Source: Mycolicibacterium chubuense NBB4 (GTDB lineage: Bacteria; Actinomycetota; Actinomycetes; Mycobacteriales; Mycobacteriaceae). From it: a stretch of DNA of 64,000 bases. Shown here one piece after another: positions 1-11,814 of this stretch. How positions within the stretch are numbered: the stretch's first letter is position 1; each line of letters opens with the position of its first letter. Where the stretch lies: positions 2,604,001 to 2,668,000 of the forward strand of contig NC_018027.1 of assembly GCF_000266905.1 (NCBI RefSeq), written 5' to 3'. The translations under genes and the position numbers were made by a program. Below the pieces are notes generated by a model. The model did not search any database. It worked only from the letters and a program-made list of their open reading frames with translations, and was not told where the DNA came from.

Positions 1-1
1 C

Positions 2-685
2 GACGAGCTGCGCGCCTGGAAGGCCGACCATCCCGGCGCCGTGGTCGTGTCCTACGTGAACACCACCGCAGCGGTGAAGGCCGAGACCGACATCTGCTGC
101 ACGTCGTCGAACGCGGTCGAGGTCGTGGCGTCGATCCCCGCCGACCGTGACGTGCTCTTCTGCCCCGATCAGTTCCTCGGCGCGCACGTCCGCCGGATGA
201 CCGGCCGGACGAACCTGCACGTGTGGGCCGGCGAGTGCCACGTGCACGCGGGCATCAACGGCGACGAGCTCGCCGACCAGGCCCGCGCGCATCCCGACGC
301 CGAGCTGTTCGTCCATCCCGAATGTGGTTGTGCCACTTCCGCTCTCTACCTCGCGGGCGAGGGCGCCTTCCCGGCCGACCGGGTCAAGATCTTGTCCACC
401 GGCGGGATGCTCGACGCTGCCCGCGACACGAACGCCCGCCAGGTCCTGGTGGCCACCGAAGTCGGCATGTTGCACCAGTTGCGGCGTGCGGCACCGGACG
501 TCGACTTCCGTGCCGTCAACGACCGGGCGTCGTGCCGGTACATGAAGATGATCACCCCGGCCGCACTGCTGCGGTGCCTGGTCGAAGGGGCTGACGAGGT
601 CGACGTGGACCCCAAGACCGCCGAGCGGGCCCGTGCCAGCGTGCAGCGGATGATCGAGATCGGACAGCCCGGCGGCGGTGAATGA
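2..685 (+). CDS. nadA: Quinolinate synthase NadA, 5'-truncated by window edge
   Basis: The last 227 codons of quinolinate synthase, which condenses iminoaspartate with dihydroxyacetone phosphate to give quinolinate in cytosolic de novo NAD synthesis. The gene is open to the left edge, so the true start lies outside the window; the ATG at 41 is internal. Three cysteine motifs that bind the [4Fe-4S] cluster in this family are visible: CCTSSNA, HPECGC and SCRYMK. The stop overlaps the nadB start (ATGATGA type, 4 bases), indicating translational coupling in a nadA-nadB-nadC operon. Identification is firm from the cluster motifs and the neighbours. Confidence 0.95.
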   Translation, partial: DELRAWKADHPGAVVVSYVNTTAAVKAETDICCTSSNAVEVVASIPADRDVLFCPDQFLGAHVRRMTGRTNLHVWAGECHVHAGINGDELADQARAHPDAELFVHPECGCATSALYLAGEGAFPADRVKILSTGGMLDAARDTNARQVLVATEVGMLHQLRRAAPDVDFRAVNDRASCRYMKMITPAALLRCLVEGADEVDVDPKTAERARASVQRMIEIGQPGGGE

Positions 686-2235
686 TGCCTGCGTGCGGTG
701 GTGCCCGGATGTGGCGTCAGCGCGCCGACGTGGTGGTCGTCGGCACCGGGGTCGCCGGACTCGCCGCGGCGCTGTCGGCCCATCGACGCGGGCGCAAGGT
801 CGTCCTGCTCAGCAAAGCCGGTGAGACGGCGACGTTCTACGCCCAGGGCGGCATCGCGGTGGTGCTGCCGGACAACGACGACTCCGTCGACGCCCACGTC
901 GCCGACACGCTGGCTGCAGGCGCCGGCCTCTGCGACCCGCAGGCTGTCCGCTCGATCGTGTCCGACGGCTACCGCGCCGTCGCCGAATTGGTCGCCCACG
1001 GTGCGGAATTCGACGAATCCGCGGCCGGCGGATGGGCGCTGACCCGCGAGGGCGGCCATTCGCGGCGGCGCATCATCCACGCCGGCGGGGATGCCACCGG
1101 AGCCGAGGTGCAGCGGGCGCTCGACCACGCGGCGGCCACGCTGGACATCCGGCGCAATCACGTCGCGCTGGAGCTGGTGATCGACGACGGCGCCGTCGCC
1201 GGCGTGCTCGTGCTCAGCGCCGACGGTCCCGGCGTCATCCACGCTCCGTCGGTGATTCTGGCGACCGGCGGATCGGGGCACCTGTACCAGGCGACCACGA
1301 ACCCCGAGGGTTCCACCGGCGACGGGGTGGCACTGGCGATGTGGGCCGGGCTGGCCGTCAGTGACCTCGAGTTCGTCCAGTTCCACCCGACCATGCTGTT
1401 CACCGGTGCGCAGGGCGGGCGCCGGCCGCTGATCACCGAGGCGCTGCGCGGCGAGGGTGCGACCCTGGTCGACGCCCGCGGCGAGGCGGTGACCGCCGGC
1501 GTGCATCCGATGGGCGACCTGGCGCCGCGCGACGTCGTCGCGGCCGCCATCGAGGCGCGGCTCGCAGCGTCCGGCGACCCGTGCGTGTTCCTCGACGCGC
1601 GGGCGGTGCCCGATCTCGCGACCCGGTTCCCCACCGTCACCGCGGCCTGCCGGGACGCCGGCGTGGACCCGGCGCATGAGCCGATACCGGTGGTGCCGGG
1701 CGCCCACTACAGCTGCGGCGGCGTCGTGACCGACGTGCACGGGCGCACGGCCGTCGCAGGGCTCTTCGCCGCGGGTGAGGTCGCCCGCACCGGGATGCAC
1801 GGCGCCAACCGGTTGGCGTCCAACAGCCTGCTCGAAGGCCTCGTCGTCGGCGGTCGGGCCGGTGACGCGGCGGCCCGGCACGCCGAGCTGGCCGGTCCGG
1901 CCCGGGTGATCGTCCCGGACCTGCCGATCCGGTCCGTGCTGCCTCGCGCCGAGCTGCAGCATGCCATGACCCGCCATGCCTCCGTCGTCCGCGACGGTGG
2001 CGGGCTGCACCGGCTGATCGACGTGCTCGACGCTGCGGCGCCGCGAACGATCATGTCGCGCAACGACTTCGAAGACGCCGCACTGACCGTCGTCGCTGCC
2101 GCGGTGGCAGACGCAGCGCTCGCGCGCACCGAGACCCGAGGTTGCCATCACCGCAGCGACTTCCCCGACGCCGACCCGCTGCAGGCCTGCAGTGTGGTGC
2201 GCGGCAGCCTGGTCCCGGCCGCGGCGGGGTGCTGA
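682..2235 (+). CDS. nadB: L-aspartate oxidase NadB
   Basis: A 517-residue flavoprotein that oxidises L-aspartate to iminoaspartate, the substrate of NadA. The N-terminal dinucleotide-binding motif [17 protein letters not shown] sits near residues 15–32. Family motifs follow in order: [35 protein letters not shown] and [18 protein letters not shown]. Length is typical. The start at 682 overlaps the nadA stop; ATG at 709 (MWRQRADV) is an alternative that would trim nine residues. The stop overlaps nadC by one base (TGATG). NadB lies between nadA and nadC, as in other mycobacteria. Confidence 0.95.
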   Translation: MMPACGGARMWRQRADVVVVGTGVAGLAAALSAHRRGRKVVLLSKAGETATFYAQGGIAVVLPDNDDSVDAHVADTLAAGAGLCDPQAVRSIVSDGYRAVAELVAHGAEFDESAAGGWALTREGGHSRRRIIHAGGDATGAEVQRALDHAAATLDIRRNHVALELVIDDGAVAGVLVLSADGPGVIHAPSVILATGGSGHLYQATTNPEGSTGDGVALAMWAGLAVSDLEFVQFHPTMLFTGAQGGRRPLITEALRGEGATLVDARGEAVTAGVHPMGDLAPRDVVAAAIEARLAASGDPCVFLDARAVPDLATRFPTVTAACRDAGVDPAHEPIPVVPGAHYSCGGVVTDVHGRTAVAGLFAAGEVARTGMHGANRLASNSLLEGLVVGGRAGDAAARHAELAGPARVIVPDLPIRSVLPRAELQHAMTRHASVVRDGGGLHRLIDVLDAAAPRTIMSRNDFEDAALTVVAAAVADAALARTETRGCHHRSDFPDADPLQACSVVRGSLVPAAAGC

Positions 2236-3092
2236 TGGCGCTGAACTCCTACGAGCTCGCCGAGGCGCGCGCGGTCATTGCGCGCGCCCTCGAGGAGGAC
2301 CTGCGATACGGCCCCGACGTCACCACGCTGGCCACGGTCCCCGCCGAGGCCACGACGTCGGCGTCGGTGGTCGCCCGGGAACCGGGCGTCATCGCGGGCT
2401 CCGACCTCGCCCTGCTCGTGCTCGACGAGGTCATCGGCGCCGACGGCTACCGTCTCGAGCACCGCGTGCCGGACGGGACACCGCTGGATCGGGGCGGCGT
2501 CGCGCTCACCGTCCAGGCGCCGACCCAGAAGCTGCTCACCGCCGAGCGGACGATGCTGAACATCCTGTGCCATCTGTCGGGCGTCGCGACCGCCACCGCG
2601 GCGTGGGTCGAGGCCGTCTCCGGAACCGGCGCGAAGATCAGGGACACCCGCAAGACGCTGCCGGGCCTGCGGGCGCTGCAGAAGTACGCGGTGCGCGTCG
2701 GGGGCGGCGTCAACCACCGCATGGGCCTCGGCGATGCGGCACTGATCAAGGACAACCACGTCGCCGCGGCGGGATCGGTCGTCGCCGCCCTTCGCGAAGT
2801 CCGCGCCGCAGCGCCGGATCTGCCCTGTGAAGTCGAGGTCGACTCGCTCGAACAGCTCGACGAGGTGCTCGCCGAGGAAGTGGAACTGGTGCTGCTGGAC
2901 AACTTTGCGGTCTGGCAGACGCAGATCGCGGTGCAGCGCCGCGACACCCGCGCTCCGGCCACCAAGCTCGAGTCGTCGGGCGGTCTCTCGCTGGACACCG
3001 CGGCCGATTACGCGGGCACCGGCGTCGACTACCTCGCCGTCGGCGCGCTGACCCATTCGGTGCGGGTCCTCGACCTCGGGTTGGATCTGTAG
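2235..3092 (+). CDS. nadC: Nicotinate-nucleotide pyrophosphorylase (carboxylating) NadC
   Basis: A 285-residue quinolinate phosphoribosyltransferase, which makes nicotinate mononucleotide from quinolinate and PRPP, the third step of de novo NAD synthesis. Family motifs are HLSGVATAT, RDTRKTLPGLR, KYAVRVGGGVNHRMGL and IKDNH, followed by the beta-barrel ESSGG and VDYLAVGALTHS segments. The reading frame is open from 2142, but the ATG at 2235 was chosen because it overlaps the nadB stop as TGATG and gives the family's usual length. It is the last clear nad gene; the next gene follows after 3 bases and may be co-transcribed. Confidence 0.95.
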   Translation: MALNSYELAEARAVIARALEEDLRYGPDVTTLATVPAEATTSASVVAREPGVIAGSDLALLVLDEVIGADGYRLEHRVPDGTPLDRGGVALTVQAPTQKLLTAERTMLNILCHLSGVATATAAWVEAVSGTGAKIRDTRKTLPGLRALQKYAVRVGGGVNHRMGLGDAALIKDNHVAAAGSVVAALREVRAAAPDLPCEVEVDSLEQLDEVLAEEVELVLLDNFAVWQTQIAVQRRDTRAPATKLESSGGLSLDTAADYAGTGVDYLAVGALTHSVRVLDLGLDL

Positions 3093-3095
3093 GCC

Positions 3096-3572
3096 ATGAA
3101 CGCGCCGTCACCGCGCAGCGGTCTCCTCGTCGTGTCCCTTCTGCTGTCCGTCGTCTCGCTCGGGGTCGCGGCCTTCGCGTTGTTCCGGTCCGCCGACTCG
3201 GATCCCGGTTACACCGACGCCCAGCGCCGCGACGCGACGACGGCGATGTGCTCGGCATTCGACACCGTGCGTCGCGGGATCGCGACGAACACCAACGTCA
3301 CGCCGCCCGGCGGGTCCGACGACATCACCGGCGCACTCGCGGTCGCCGCCAATGCACGGGTCGCGCTGTTCGACGGCGGTCAGTACCTGCTCGCCCGTCT
3401 GGACCCGGCGACGCCCGCCGACCTCGCCGGTGACGTCCGCAGGTTCGCCGGACTGCTCCTTGACATCGGCGCCGCGGCCACCGCGGGTGTCCCCAACACC
3501 GACCCGGTGCAGGCCGGGCGACTCAAGGACGCCGAGTCCGCCAGCACCGCCGTCAGCAGCCGCTGCCGGTAG
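3096..3572 (+). CDS. Small membrane-anchored or secreted protein, unknown function
   Basis: A 158-residue protein with one hydrophobic N-terminal segment (about residues 9–29, [20 protein letters not shown]), likely an uncleaved anchor or a signal peptide. The rest is an Ala/Asp-rich extracytoplasmic domain with a cysteine near residue 52 and another near the C-terminus. No family was recognised with confidence; it resembles the short conserved membrane proteins that mycobacteria carry in many places. It starts 3 bases after nadC and is probably in the same transcript. It converges on the reductase gene to the right with about 20 bases between the stops. Confidence 0.7.
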   Translation: MNAPSPRSGLLVVSLLLSVVSLGVAAFALFRSADSDPGYTDAQRRDATTAMCSAFDTVRRGIATNTNVTPPGGSDDITGALAVAANARVALFDGGQYLLARLDPATPADLAGDVRRFAGLLLDIGAAATAGVPNTDPVQAGRLKDAESASTAVSSRCR

Positions 3573-3592
3573 CCGTCAGGCGGTCGACGTCG

Positions 3593-4018
3593 TCATGGTG
3601 CGACGTCGGCGACGAACACCCCGGACCGCTTGGCGAGCACCTGCGCCACTCGCGGCAGCGACGGATCCGCCGTGCCTGCGGGCAGCACCCGCGGATTGAC
3701 CAGGTGGAGCCGGCGGCGGCCGATCTGGATGTCCGCCTCTCCGGCGGCCAGCACGTTCTTGACCCAGTTGGTCTTGCCGTGCGCCAGCCCGATCGCCAGC
3801 ACCTGCCCCTTGCGGTACGGGGTGACGATGGTCTCGTACTGCTTGCCCGAGGTGCGGCCGCGGTGGGTGATCACGCCGAGTCCGGGCATCCGCTTCGACA
3901 ACGGTCTGATCAGCGGATTGATGTACTTGATCTGCAGGCGCTCGAACCACGCCGGGAAGATCATGGGCACGCCGGGCGCGTTGTTGGGATGGTTGTTTCT
4001 GCCGGGCCGATCGGACAC
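3593..4018 (-). CDS. Nitroreductase/deazaflavin-dependent oxidoreductase family protein (DUF385-like)
   Basis: A 141-residue protein of the family containing the F420-dependent Ddn reductases. The typical core is visible: [20 protein letters not shown], then [31 protein letters not shown] and the basic [14 protein letters not shown]. The family binds deazaflavin F420 or flavin, but the substrate cannot be read from sequence. The GTG at 4018 was chosen because GGAGG lies four bases upstream; ATG at 3964 ([10 protein letters not shown]) is the alternative and would give 123 residues. The gene is divergent from hisD, in the position of M. tuberculosis Rv1598c. Confidence 0.85.
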   Translation of the reverse strand: MSDRPGRNNHPNNAPGVPMIFPAWFERLQIKYINPLIRPLSKRMPGLGVITHRGRTSGKQYETIVTPYRKGQVLAIGLAHGKTNWVKNVLAAGEADIQIGRRRLHLVNPRVLPAGTADPSLPRVAQVLAKRSGVFVADVAP

Positions 4019-4050
4019 GACGCCTCCGATACCGATTTGTGCTGCTCTGG

Positions 4051-4063
4051 GACAATGGTCAGC

Positions 4064-4064
<1 letters not shown>
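4051..4064 (+). promoter_or_regulatory. Putative leaderless promoter -10 of the his operon
   Basis: The hexamer GACAAT at 4051–4056 is followed by seven bases and then the GTG at 4064. This spacing would put the transcript's first base at or next to the start codon. The segment TCTGGGACAATG is shared with the trpE upstream region at 11799. No convincing -35 box is seen, which is common in mycobacteria. Confidence 0.5.
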
Positions 4065-7123
<3,059 letters not shown>

Positions 7124-7127
<4 letters not shown>

Positions 7128-7753
7128 CAACGACTTCCAAGAAGGTCGTGGTGCTCGATTACGGGTCGGGCAACCTGCGCTCGGCTCAGCGGGCGCTCGA
7201 GCGCGTCGGCGCCGAGGTCGAGGTGACCGCCGATCCGGCCGCGGCGATGGCCGCCGACGGGCTGGTGGTGCCGGGCGTGGGTGCGTTCGAGGCGTGCATG
7301 ACCGGGCTGCGCAAGATCGGCGGGGAGAAGATCATCGCCGACCGGGTCACCGCCGGGCGCCCGGTGCTCGGTGTCTGCGTGGGCATGCAGATCCTGTTCG
7401 CCCGCGGTGTCGAGTTCGGCGTCGAGACCACCGGTTGCGGGCAGTGGCCCGGCTCGGTCATCCGGTTGGACGCGCCGGTGATCCCGCACATGGGCTGGAA
7501 CGTCGTCGACGCCCCGGCCGACAGCGTGCTGTTTCGCGGGATGAGCCCCGACACCCGTTTCTATTTCGTGCACTCCTACGCCGCCCAGCAGTGGGAGGGC
7601 GACGCCGGCGCGCTGCTGACGTGGGCCACGCACCACGTACCGTTCCTGGCCGCGGTCGAGGACGGGCCGCTGTCTGCCACGCAGTTCCACCCCGAGAAGA
7701 GCGGCGACGCCGGCGCCGAATTGCTGTCGAACTGGGTCGGGGCGCTAAGTTGA
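7124..7753 (+). CDS. hisH: Imidazole glycerol phosphate synthase glutaminase subunit HisH
   Basis: A 209-residue class I glutamine amidotransferase that feeds ammonia to HisF. The nucleophilic cysteine is in [10 protein letters not shown], and the His-Glu pair is in [12 protein letters not shown] near the C-terminus. The N-terminal [21 protein letters not shown] is the family signature. The GTG start overlaps hisB by four bases. The stop lies just before hisA (TTGACCAGCGTG), so the hisH–hisA junction is 5 bases. HisF, its partner, lies three genes downstream. Confidence 0.95.
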
Positions 7754-7758
7754 CCAGC

Positions 7759-8511
7759 GTGAATCCTGCGAACGCGCCCAAGCTCGTCCTCCTGCCCGCC
7801 GTCGACGTCGTCGAGGGCCGGGCGGTGCGGCTCGTCCAGGGTCAGGCGGGCAGTGAGACCGAGTACGGCTCGGCGCTCGAGGCGGCGATGACGTGGCAGC
7901 GCGACGGTGCCGAGTGGATTCACCTGGTCGATCTTGACGCCGCCTTCGGTCGCGGGTCGAATCGCGAACTCCTCGCCGAGGTCGTCGGCAAGCTCGATGT
8001 GGCGGTGGAGCTGTCCGGAGGGATCCGGGACGACGCGTCGCTCGCGGCGGCGCTGGCCACCGGCTGTGCCCGGGTGAACCTCGGCACTGCAGCTCTGGAG
8101 AACCCGCAGTGGTGCGCCAAGGTAGTGGCCGAGCACGGTGACAAGGTCGCGGTCGGGCTCGACGTGCTGATCGCCGACGGCGAGCACCGGCTCCGCGGCC
8201 GCGGCTGGGAGACCGACGGCGGCGACCTGTGGACCGTGCTCGAACGCCTTGACCGCGAAGGGTGTTCGCGCTTCGTCGTCACCGACGTCACGAAGGACGG
8301 CACGCTCAACGGTCCGAATCTGGATCTGCTGGCCGCGGTGTGTGAGCGCACCGACGCGCCGGTGATCGCCTCCGGCGGGGTGTCCAGCCTCGACGATCTG
8401 CGTGCGATCGCGACGCTGACCGAGCACGGTGTCGAGGGCGCGATCGTCGGAAAGGCGCTCTACGCAGGGCGGTTCACGCTGCCGCAGGCCCTCGCAGCGG
8501 TCAGCGCGTGA
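7759..8511 (+). CDS. hisA: Phosphoribosyl isomerase HisA/PriA
   Basis: A 250-residue (beta/alpha)8 isomerase acting on ProFAR in histidine synthesis. Motifs are [73 protein letters not shown] and [13 protein letters not shown]. In mycobacteria this protein is the bifunctional PriA that also performs the TrpF reaction. The trp cluster in this window has no trpF, which fits that dual role. The GTG at 7759 matches the family N-terminus; TTG at 7750, overlapping the hisH stop, would add three residues. The stop overlaps impA by four bases. Confidence 0.93.
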   Translation: MNPANAPKLVLLPAVDVVEGRAVRLVQGQAGSETEYGSALEAAMTWQRDGAEWIHLVDLDAAFGRGSNRELLAEVVGKLDVAVELSGGIRDDASLAAALATGCARVNLGTAALENPQWCAKVVAEHGDKVAVGLDVLIADGEHRLRGRGWETDGGDLWTVLERLDREGCSRFVVTDVTKDGTLNGPNLDLLAAVCERTDAPVIASGGVSSLDDLRAIATLTEHGVEGAIVGKALYAGRFTLPQALAAVSA

Positions 8512-9326
8512 CGGTCGACACCGATCAGCTCTCGGAGCTGTTGACAACGGCGGCGGGCGTGCTCGACGCCGCCTCGGCGCAGTTCGTCGCGGGCCACCGC
8601 GCCGACTCGGCAGTCGCCAAGAAGGGCAACGACTTCGCCACCGAGGTGGATCTGGCGATCGAGCGGCGCGTGGTCGCCGAGCTGACGCGGCTGACCGGGA
8701 TCGGAGTACACGGCGAGGAGTTCGGCGGCGAGTCGGTCGACGCGGAGCTCGTCTGGGTGCTCGACCCGATCGACGGCACATTCAACTACGCGGCCGGGCT
8801 GCCGATGGCCGCCATGCTGCTCGCGTTGTTGCGCAACGGCGAACCCGTTCTCGGGCTCACATGGCTGCCGTTCATGTCGCAGCGGTACACCGCGATCGTC
8901 GGGGGACCGGTGCACTGCAACGGCGACCCGCTGAGCGCGCTGCAACCCACCGCCCTGTCGGACTCGGTGGTCGGGATCGGCACCTTCAACATCGACTCGC
9001 ACGGCCGTTACCCCGGGCGGTACCGGGCCGCCGTGCTGGAGAACCTCAGCCGGCAGTGCTCGCGGGTCCGCATGCACGGCTCGACCGGTATCGACTTCGC
9101 GTACGTGTCCGCCGGAATCCTCGGTGCGGCAATCAGTTTCGGCCACCACGTGTGGGATCATGCGGCCGGTGTCGCGCTGGTGCGTGCGGCCGGCGGCGTC
9201 GTCACCGACCTCGCCGGCCGGCCGTGGACGATCAAGTCACCCTCGGCGCTGGTGGCAGCCCCCGGCGCGCACGAGCAGATGCTGGACATCATCGGTTCGG
9301 TCGGCGACCCCGAGGACTACCGGTGA
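8508..9326 (+). CDS. impA: Inositol monophosphatase family protein (ImpA)
   Basis: A 272-residue Mg-dependent, lithium-sensitive-type phosphatase. It has the metal-binding glutamate in [12 protein letters not shown], motif [16 protein letters not shown] and motif [20 protein letters not shown]. The family hydrolyses inositol-1-phosphate and related sugar phosphates; mycobacteria need inositol for phosphatidylinositol and mycothiol. Some members are histidinol-phosphate phosphatases, and the place between hisA and hisF makes that worth considering, but the M. tuberculosis ortholog at this position is called impA and another paralog has been assigned as HisN. Start and stop both overlap neighbours by four bases. 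Confidence 0.9.
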   Translation: MTVDTDQLSELLTTAAGVLDAASAQFVAGHRADSAVAKKGNDFATEVDLAIERRVVAELTRLTGIGVHGEEFGGESVDAELVWVLDPIDGTFNYAAGLPMAAMLLALLRNGEPVLGLTWLPFMSQRYTAIVGGPVHCNGDPLSALQPTALSDSVVGIGTFNIDSHGRYPGRYRAAVLENLSRQCSRVRMHGSTGIDFAYVSAGILGAAISFGHHVWDHAAGVALVRAAGGVVTDLAGRPWTIKSPSALVAAPGAHEQMLDIIGSVGDPEDYR

Positions 9327-10108
9327 GCGACAGCAGTGACGTCGCCGTGCGGGTGATCCCGTGCCTGGACGTCGACGCCGGCCGGGTGGTCAAAGGCGTC
9401 AACTTCGAGAATCTGCGCGATGCCGGCGACCCCGTCGAGCTCGCCGCCGCCTATGACGCAGAGGGCGCCGACGAGCTGACCTTCCTCGACGTGACCGCAT
9501 CCTCGTCGGGACGGTCCACGATGTTCGACGTGGTGCGCCGCACCGCCGAGCAGGTGTTCATCCCGCTCACCGTCGGGGGCGGCGTCCGGTCGGTGGCCGA
9601 CGTCGACGCGCTGCTGCGCGCCGGTGCGGACAAGGTGTCGGTGAACACCGCCGCGATCGCCCGCCCCGAGCTGCTGTCCGAGCTCTCCCGCCAATTCGGC
9701 TCACAGTGCATCGTGTTGTCGGTCGATGCCCGCACCGTGCCCGAAGGAGCGCAGCCGACGCCCTCGGGCTGGGAGGTCACCACACACGGCGGGCGGCGCG
9801 GCACCGGGATCGACGCGGTCGAGTGGGCGACGCAGGGAGCCGAGCTCGGAGTCGGCGAGATCCTGTTGAACTCGATGGACTACGACGGCACCAAGGCCGG
9901 TTTCGACCTCGAGATGCTGCGTGCCGTGCGGGGCGCGGTTTCGGTGCCGGTGATCGCCAGCGGCGGCGCCGGTGCCGTGGAACATTTCGCGCCCGCCGTT
10001 GTTGCAGGTGCCGATGCCGTGCTGGCGGCCAGCGTCTTCCACTTCCGGGAGCTGACCATCGGCCAGGTGAAGGCGGCGATGGCGGCAGAAGGGATCACGG
10101 TGCGATGA
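9323..10108 (+). CDS. hisF: Imidazole glycerol phosphate synthase cyclase subunit HisF
   Basis: A 261-residue (beta/alpha)8 cyclase that partners HisH, forming the imidazole ring and releasing AICAR. Motifs are [18 protein letters not shown] (first catalytic Asp), [57 protein letters not shown] (second catalytic Asp) and [13 protein letters not shown]. The GTG at 9323 overlaps the impA stop. The hisF stop overlaps an ATG (ATGA) that opens a 15-codon frame before hisI, described under findings. Confidence 0.95.
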   Translation: MSDSSDVAVRVIPCLDVDAGRVVKGVNFENLRDAGDPVELAAAYDAEGADELTFLDVTASSSGRSTMFDVVRRTAEQVFIPLTVGGGVRSVADVDALLRAGADKVSVNTAAIARPELLSELSRQFGSQCIVLSVDARTVPEGAQPTPSGWEVTTHGGRRGTGIDAVEWATQGAELGVGEILLNSMDYDGTKAGFDLEMLRAVRGAVSVPVIASGGAGAVEHFAPAVVAGADAVLAASVFHFRELTIGQVKAAMAAEGITVR

Positions 10109-10171
10109 GCGCTTGCGCCGCGACGAGCCCTCGGGCGAGGAGCCATGGATGAAGAGCCGAGGTCTGCTGCG

Positions 10172-10519
10172 ATGACTCTCGATACGGCGATCGCGCAGCG
10201 GCTCAAGCGCAACGCCGACGGCCTGTTCACCGCCGTCGTACAGGAGCGCGGCACCGGAGAGGTGTTGATGGTCGCGTGGATGGACGACGATGCGCTGGCC
10301 CGCACGCTGCAAACCCGTGAGGCGACGTACTTCTCGCGATCGCGAGGGGAGCAGTGGGTCAAGGGTGCGACGTCCGGGCACACCCAGCGCGTGCACTCGG
10401 TGCGGCTCGACTGCGACGGCGACACGGTTCTTTTGGAGGTCGACCAGGTCGGGGGTGCCTGCCACACCGGCGATCACACGTGCTTCGACGCGGATCTGCT
10501 GCTGGGCCCCGAATACTAG
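10172..10519 (+). CDS. hisI: Phosphoribosyl-AMP cyclohydrolase HisI
   Basis: A 115-residue monofunctional cyclohydrolase that opens the adenine ring of PR-AMP. Zinc ligands are visible in RLDCDGD and [12 protein letters not shown]; the core contains [20 protein letters not shown] and [19 protein letters not shown]. The ATG at 10172 gives [17 protein letters not shown], matching the usual mycobacterial N-terminus. ATG at 10145 is in frame but would add nine poorly conserved residues. It is the last his gene, 63 bases after hisF. The stop is interlocked with that of the convergent ABC ATPase gene in a shared CTAG. Confidence 0.93.
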   Translation: MTLDTAIAQRLKRNADGLFTAVVQERGTGEVLMVAWMDDDALARTLQTREATYFSRSRGEQWVKGATSGHTQRVHSVRLDCDGDTVLLEVDQVGGACHTGDHTCFDADLLLGPEY

Positions 10520-11316
10520 ACGTCGATGATGCGGGTCGCTTTCGCCCGCGCAGTCCAGCGGCCCTCGTCGTAACCCACCACCACGGGGTGGTCGAAGGCG
10601 GCCGAGACGGTGTCGGTGGTGACCGTGTCCCGGGCCGGTCCGCTGGCCACGGTGCGTCCGTCGGCGATCAGTAGGGCGTGCGTCGTCGTGGTGGGCAGTT
10701 CCTCGAGGTGGTGTGTCACCAGAATCGACGCGACCTCGGGATGCGTGTGGTCGAGCGCGTCGATGGTCTCCAAGAGTTGTTCGCGCGCAGCCACATCCAG
10801 GCCTGTCGACGGTTCGTCCAGAAGCAGCAGCCGCGGCTCGGCGATCAGCGCCCTGGCGATCAGGGTGCGCCCGCGTTCGCCCTGCGACAGCGTCGGCCAC
10901 ACGTCCTCGGCCTTGTGCGAGAGCCCCACTGCCGCGATCATCGCGTCGGCGCGCTCGAGTTCCCGGGCACTGGGCGTCCAGCGCATCGGGGTGTCGATGG
11001 TGGCGGTGATCCCGGTCAGCACCACCTGGCGCACGGTCAGCGAGTACTGCAGCTGATGGCGCGGGTTGACGTGGCCGATGCGGTGCCGCAGCTGGGCGAG
11101 GTCGACGCGGCCCATCTGCCGGCCCAGGATGTGCACGGTGCCCGAGGTGGGGAAGCTCACGGCGGCGCAGAAGCCGAGCAGCGTGCTCTTGCCGGCTCCG
11201 TTGGGCCCCAGCAGCGCCCAGTGTTCGCCGGCGTGGACGGTGAGCGAGATGCCGTCGATGATCTGTTTGCCGTTGCGGCGGAACGTCACATCGGTCAGTT
11301 CGAGCACAGGGATCAT
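10516..11316 (-). CDS. ABC transporter ATP-binding protein
   Basis: A 266-residue stand-alone ATPase. Walker A is GPNGAGKST (about residues 36–44), the Q-loop region follows, the signature is LSQGERGR, Walker B is [13 protein letters not shown] and the switch histidine is in VTHHLEEL. No permease gene is adjacent, so substrate and direction are unknown. It resembles the ModF/YlmA-like ATPases. The ATG at 11316 overlaps the bcpB stop as ATGA, so the two genes form a two-gene minus-strand unit. The stop shares CTAG with hisI. Confidence 0.88.
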   Translation of the reverse strand: MIPVLELTDVTFRRNGKQIIDGISLTVHAGEHWALLGPNGAGKSTLLGFCAAVSFPTSGTVHILGRQMGRVDLAQLRHRIGHVNPRHQLQYSLTVRQVVLTGITATIDTPMRWTPSARELERADAMIAAVGLSHKAEDVWPTLSQGERGRTLIARALIAEPRLLLLDEPSTGLDVAAREQLLETIDALDHTHPEVASILVTHHLEELPTTTTHALLIADGRTVASGPARDTVTTDTVSAAFDHPVVVGYDEGRWTARAKATRIIDV

Positions 11317-11780
11317 GAGCGTAGGCGCAGCACCTCGAGTGCCTTGTCGGCGTGCGTGTCCATGCTGAACTCGCTGGCGATCACGTCGAGCACGGTGCGA
11401 TCGGTGTCGATGACGAACGTGGTCCGCTTGACCGGCATGAATTTGCCGAGCAACCCGCGCTTGACGCCGAACCGGGTGGCCACCACGCCGTCGCTGTCCG
11501 ACAGCAGCGGATAGTCGAAGTTCTGCTGGTCGGCGAACTTCGCCTGCTTGTCGACCGGGTCGGCGCTGATCCCCACCCTGCTCGCGCCGACGGCGGCGAA
11601 CTCGGCCGCCAGATCCCGAAAGTGGCACGCCTCTTTGGTGCATCCCGGTGTCATCGCGGCAGGGTAGAAGAACAGCACGATCGGGCCGTCGGCCAGCAGC
11701 CCGCTCAGCGTCCGCATCGTCCCCGTCTGGTCGGGCAGTTCGAACTCGGCCACCCGGTCACCCTTTTTCACGGCGTCCAT
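11313..11780 (-). CDS. bcpB: Bacterioferritin comigratory protein-type peroxiredoxin BcpB
   Basis: A 155-residue thiol peroxidase of the PrxQ/BCP family that reduces hydroperoxides in the cytosol. The active-site region is [19 protein letters not shown]. It holds the peroxidatic cysteine and a second cysteine five residues later, as in atypical 2-Cys members. The thioredoxin-fold elements [11 protein letters not shown] and RTTFVIDTD follow. The ATG at 11780 is the only start giving normal length. It is divergent from trpE with 33 bases between, and a -10-like TACCGT lies 8 bases upstream of the start. Confidence 0.92.
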   Translation of the reverse strand: MDAVKKGDRVAEFELPDQTGTMRTLSGLLADGPIVLFFYPAAMTPGCTKEACHFRDLAAEFAAVGASRVGISADPVDKQAKFADQQNFDYPLLSDSDGVVATRFGVKRGLLGKFMPVKRTTFVIDTDRTVLDVIASEFSMDTHADKALEVLRLRS

Positions 11781-11788
11781 AGGGACAC

Positions 11789-11814
11789 ACGGTACGTCTG
11801 GGACAATGACGTGG
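11789..11814. promoter_or_regulatory. Divergent leaderless-type promoters of bcpB and trpE
   Basis: For trpE, GACAAT at 11802–11807 lies six bases before the GTG at 11814. For bcpB on the minus strand, TACCGT (11794–11789) lies eight bases before the ATG at 11780. The whole gap is about 33 bases, so neither mRNA has room for a 5' leader. Confidence 0.45.

Noticed and set aside
346..2151. Long 601-codon open frame on the minus strand across nadA/nadB
   Set aside because: A shadow frame typical of high-GC DNA. nadA and nadB on the plus strand have complete family motifs, and the antisense product has no recognisable features and an Arg/Gly/Asp-rich composition.
8508..9326. Assigning the impA-type gene as the missing histidinol-phosphate phosphatase
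   Set aside because: Position in the his operon is suggestive, but the inositol monophosphatase motifs do not discriminate and the M. tuberculosis HisN is a different paralog; left as family-level.
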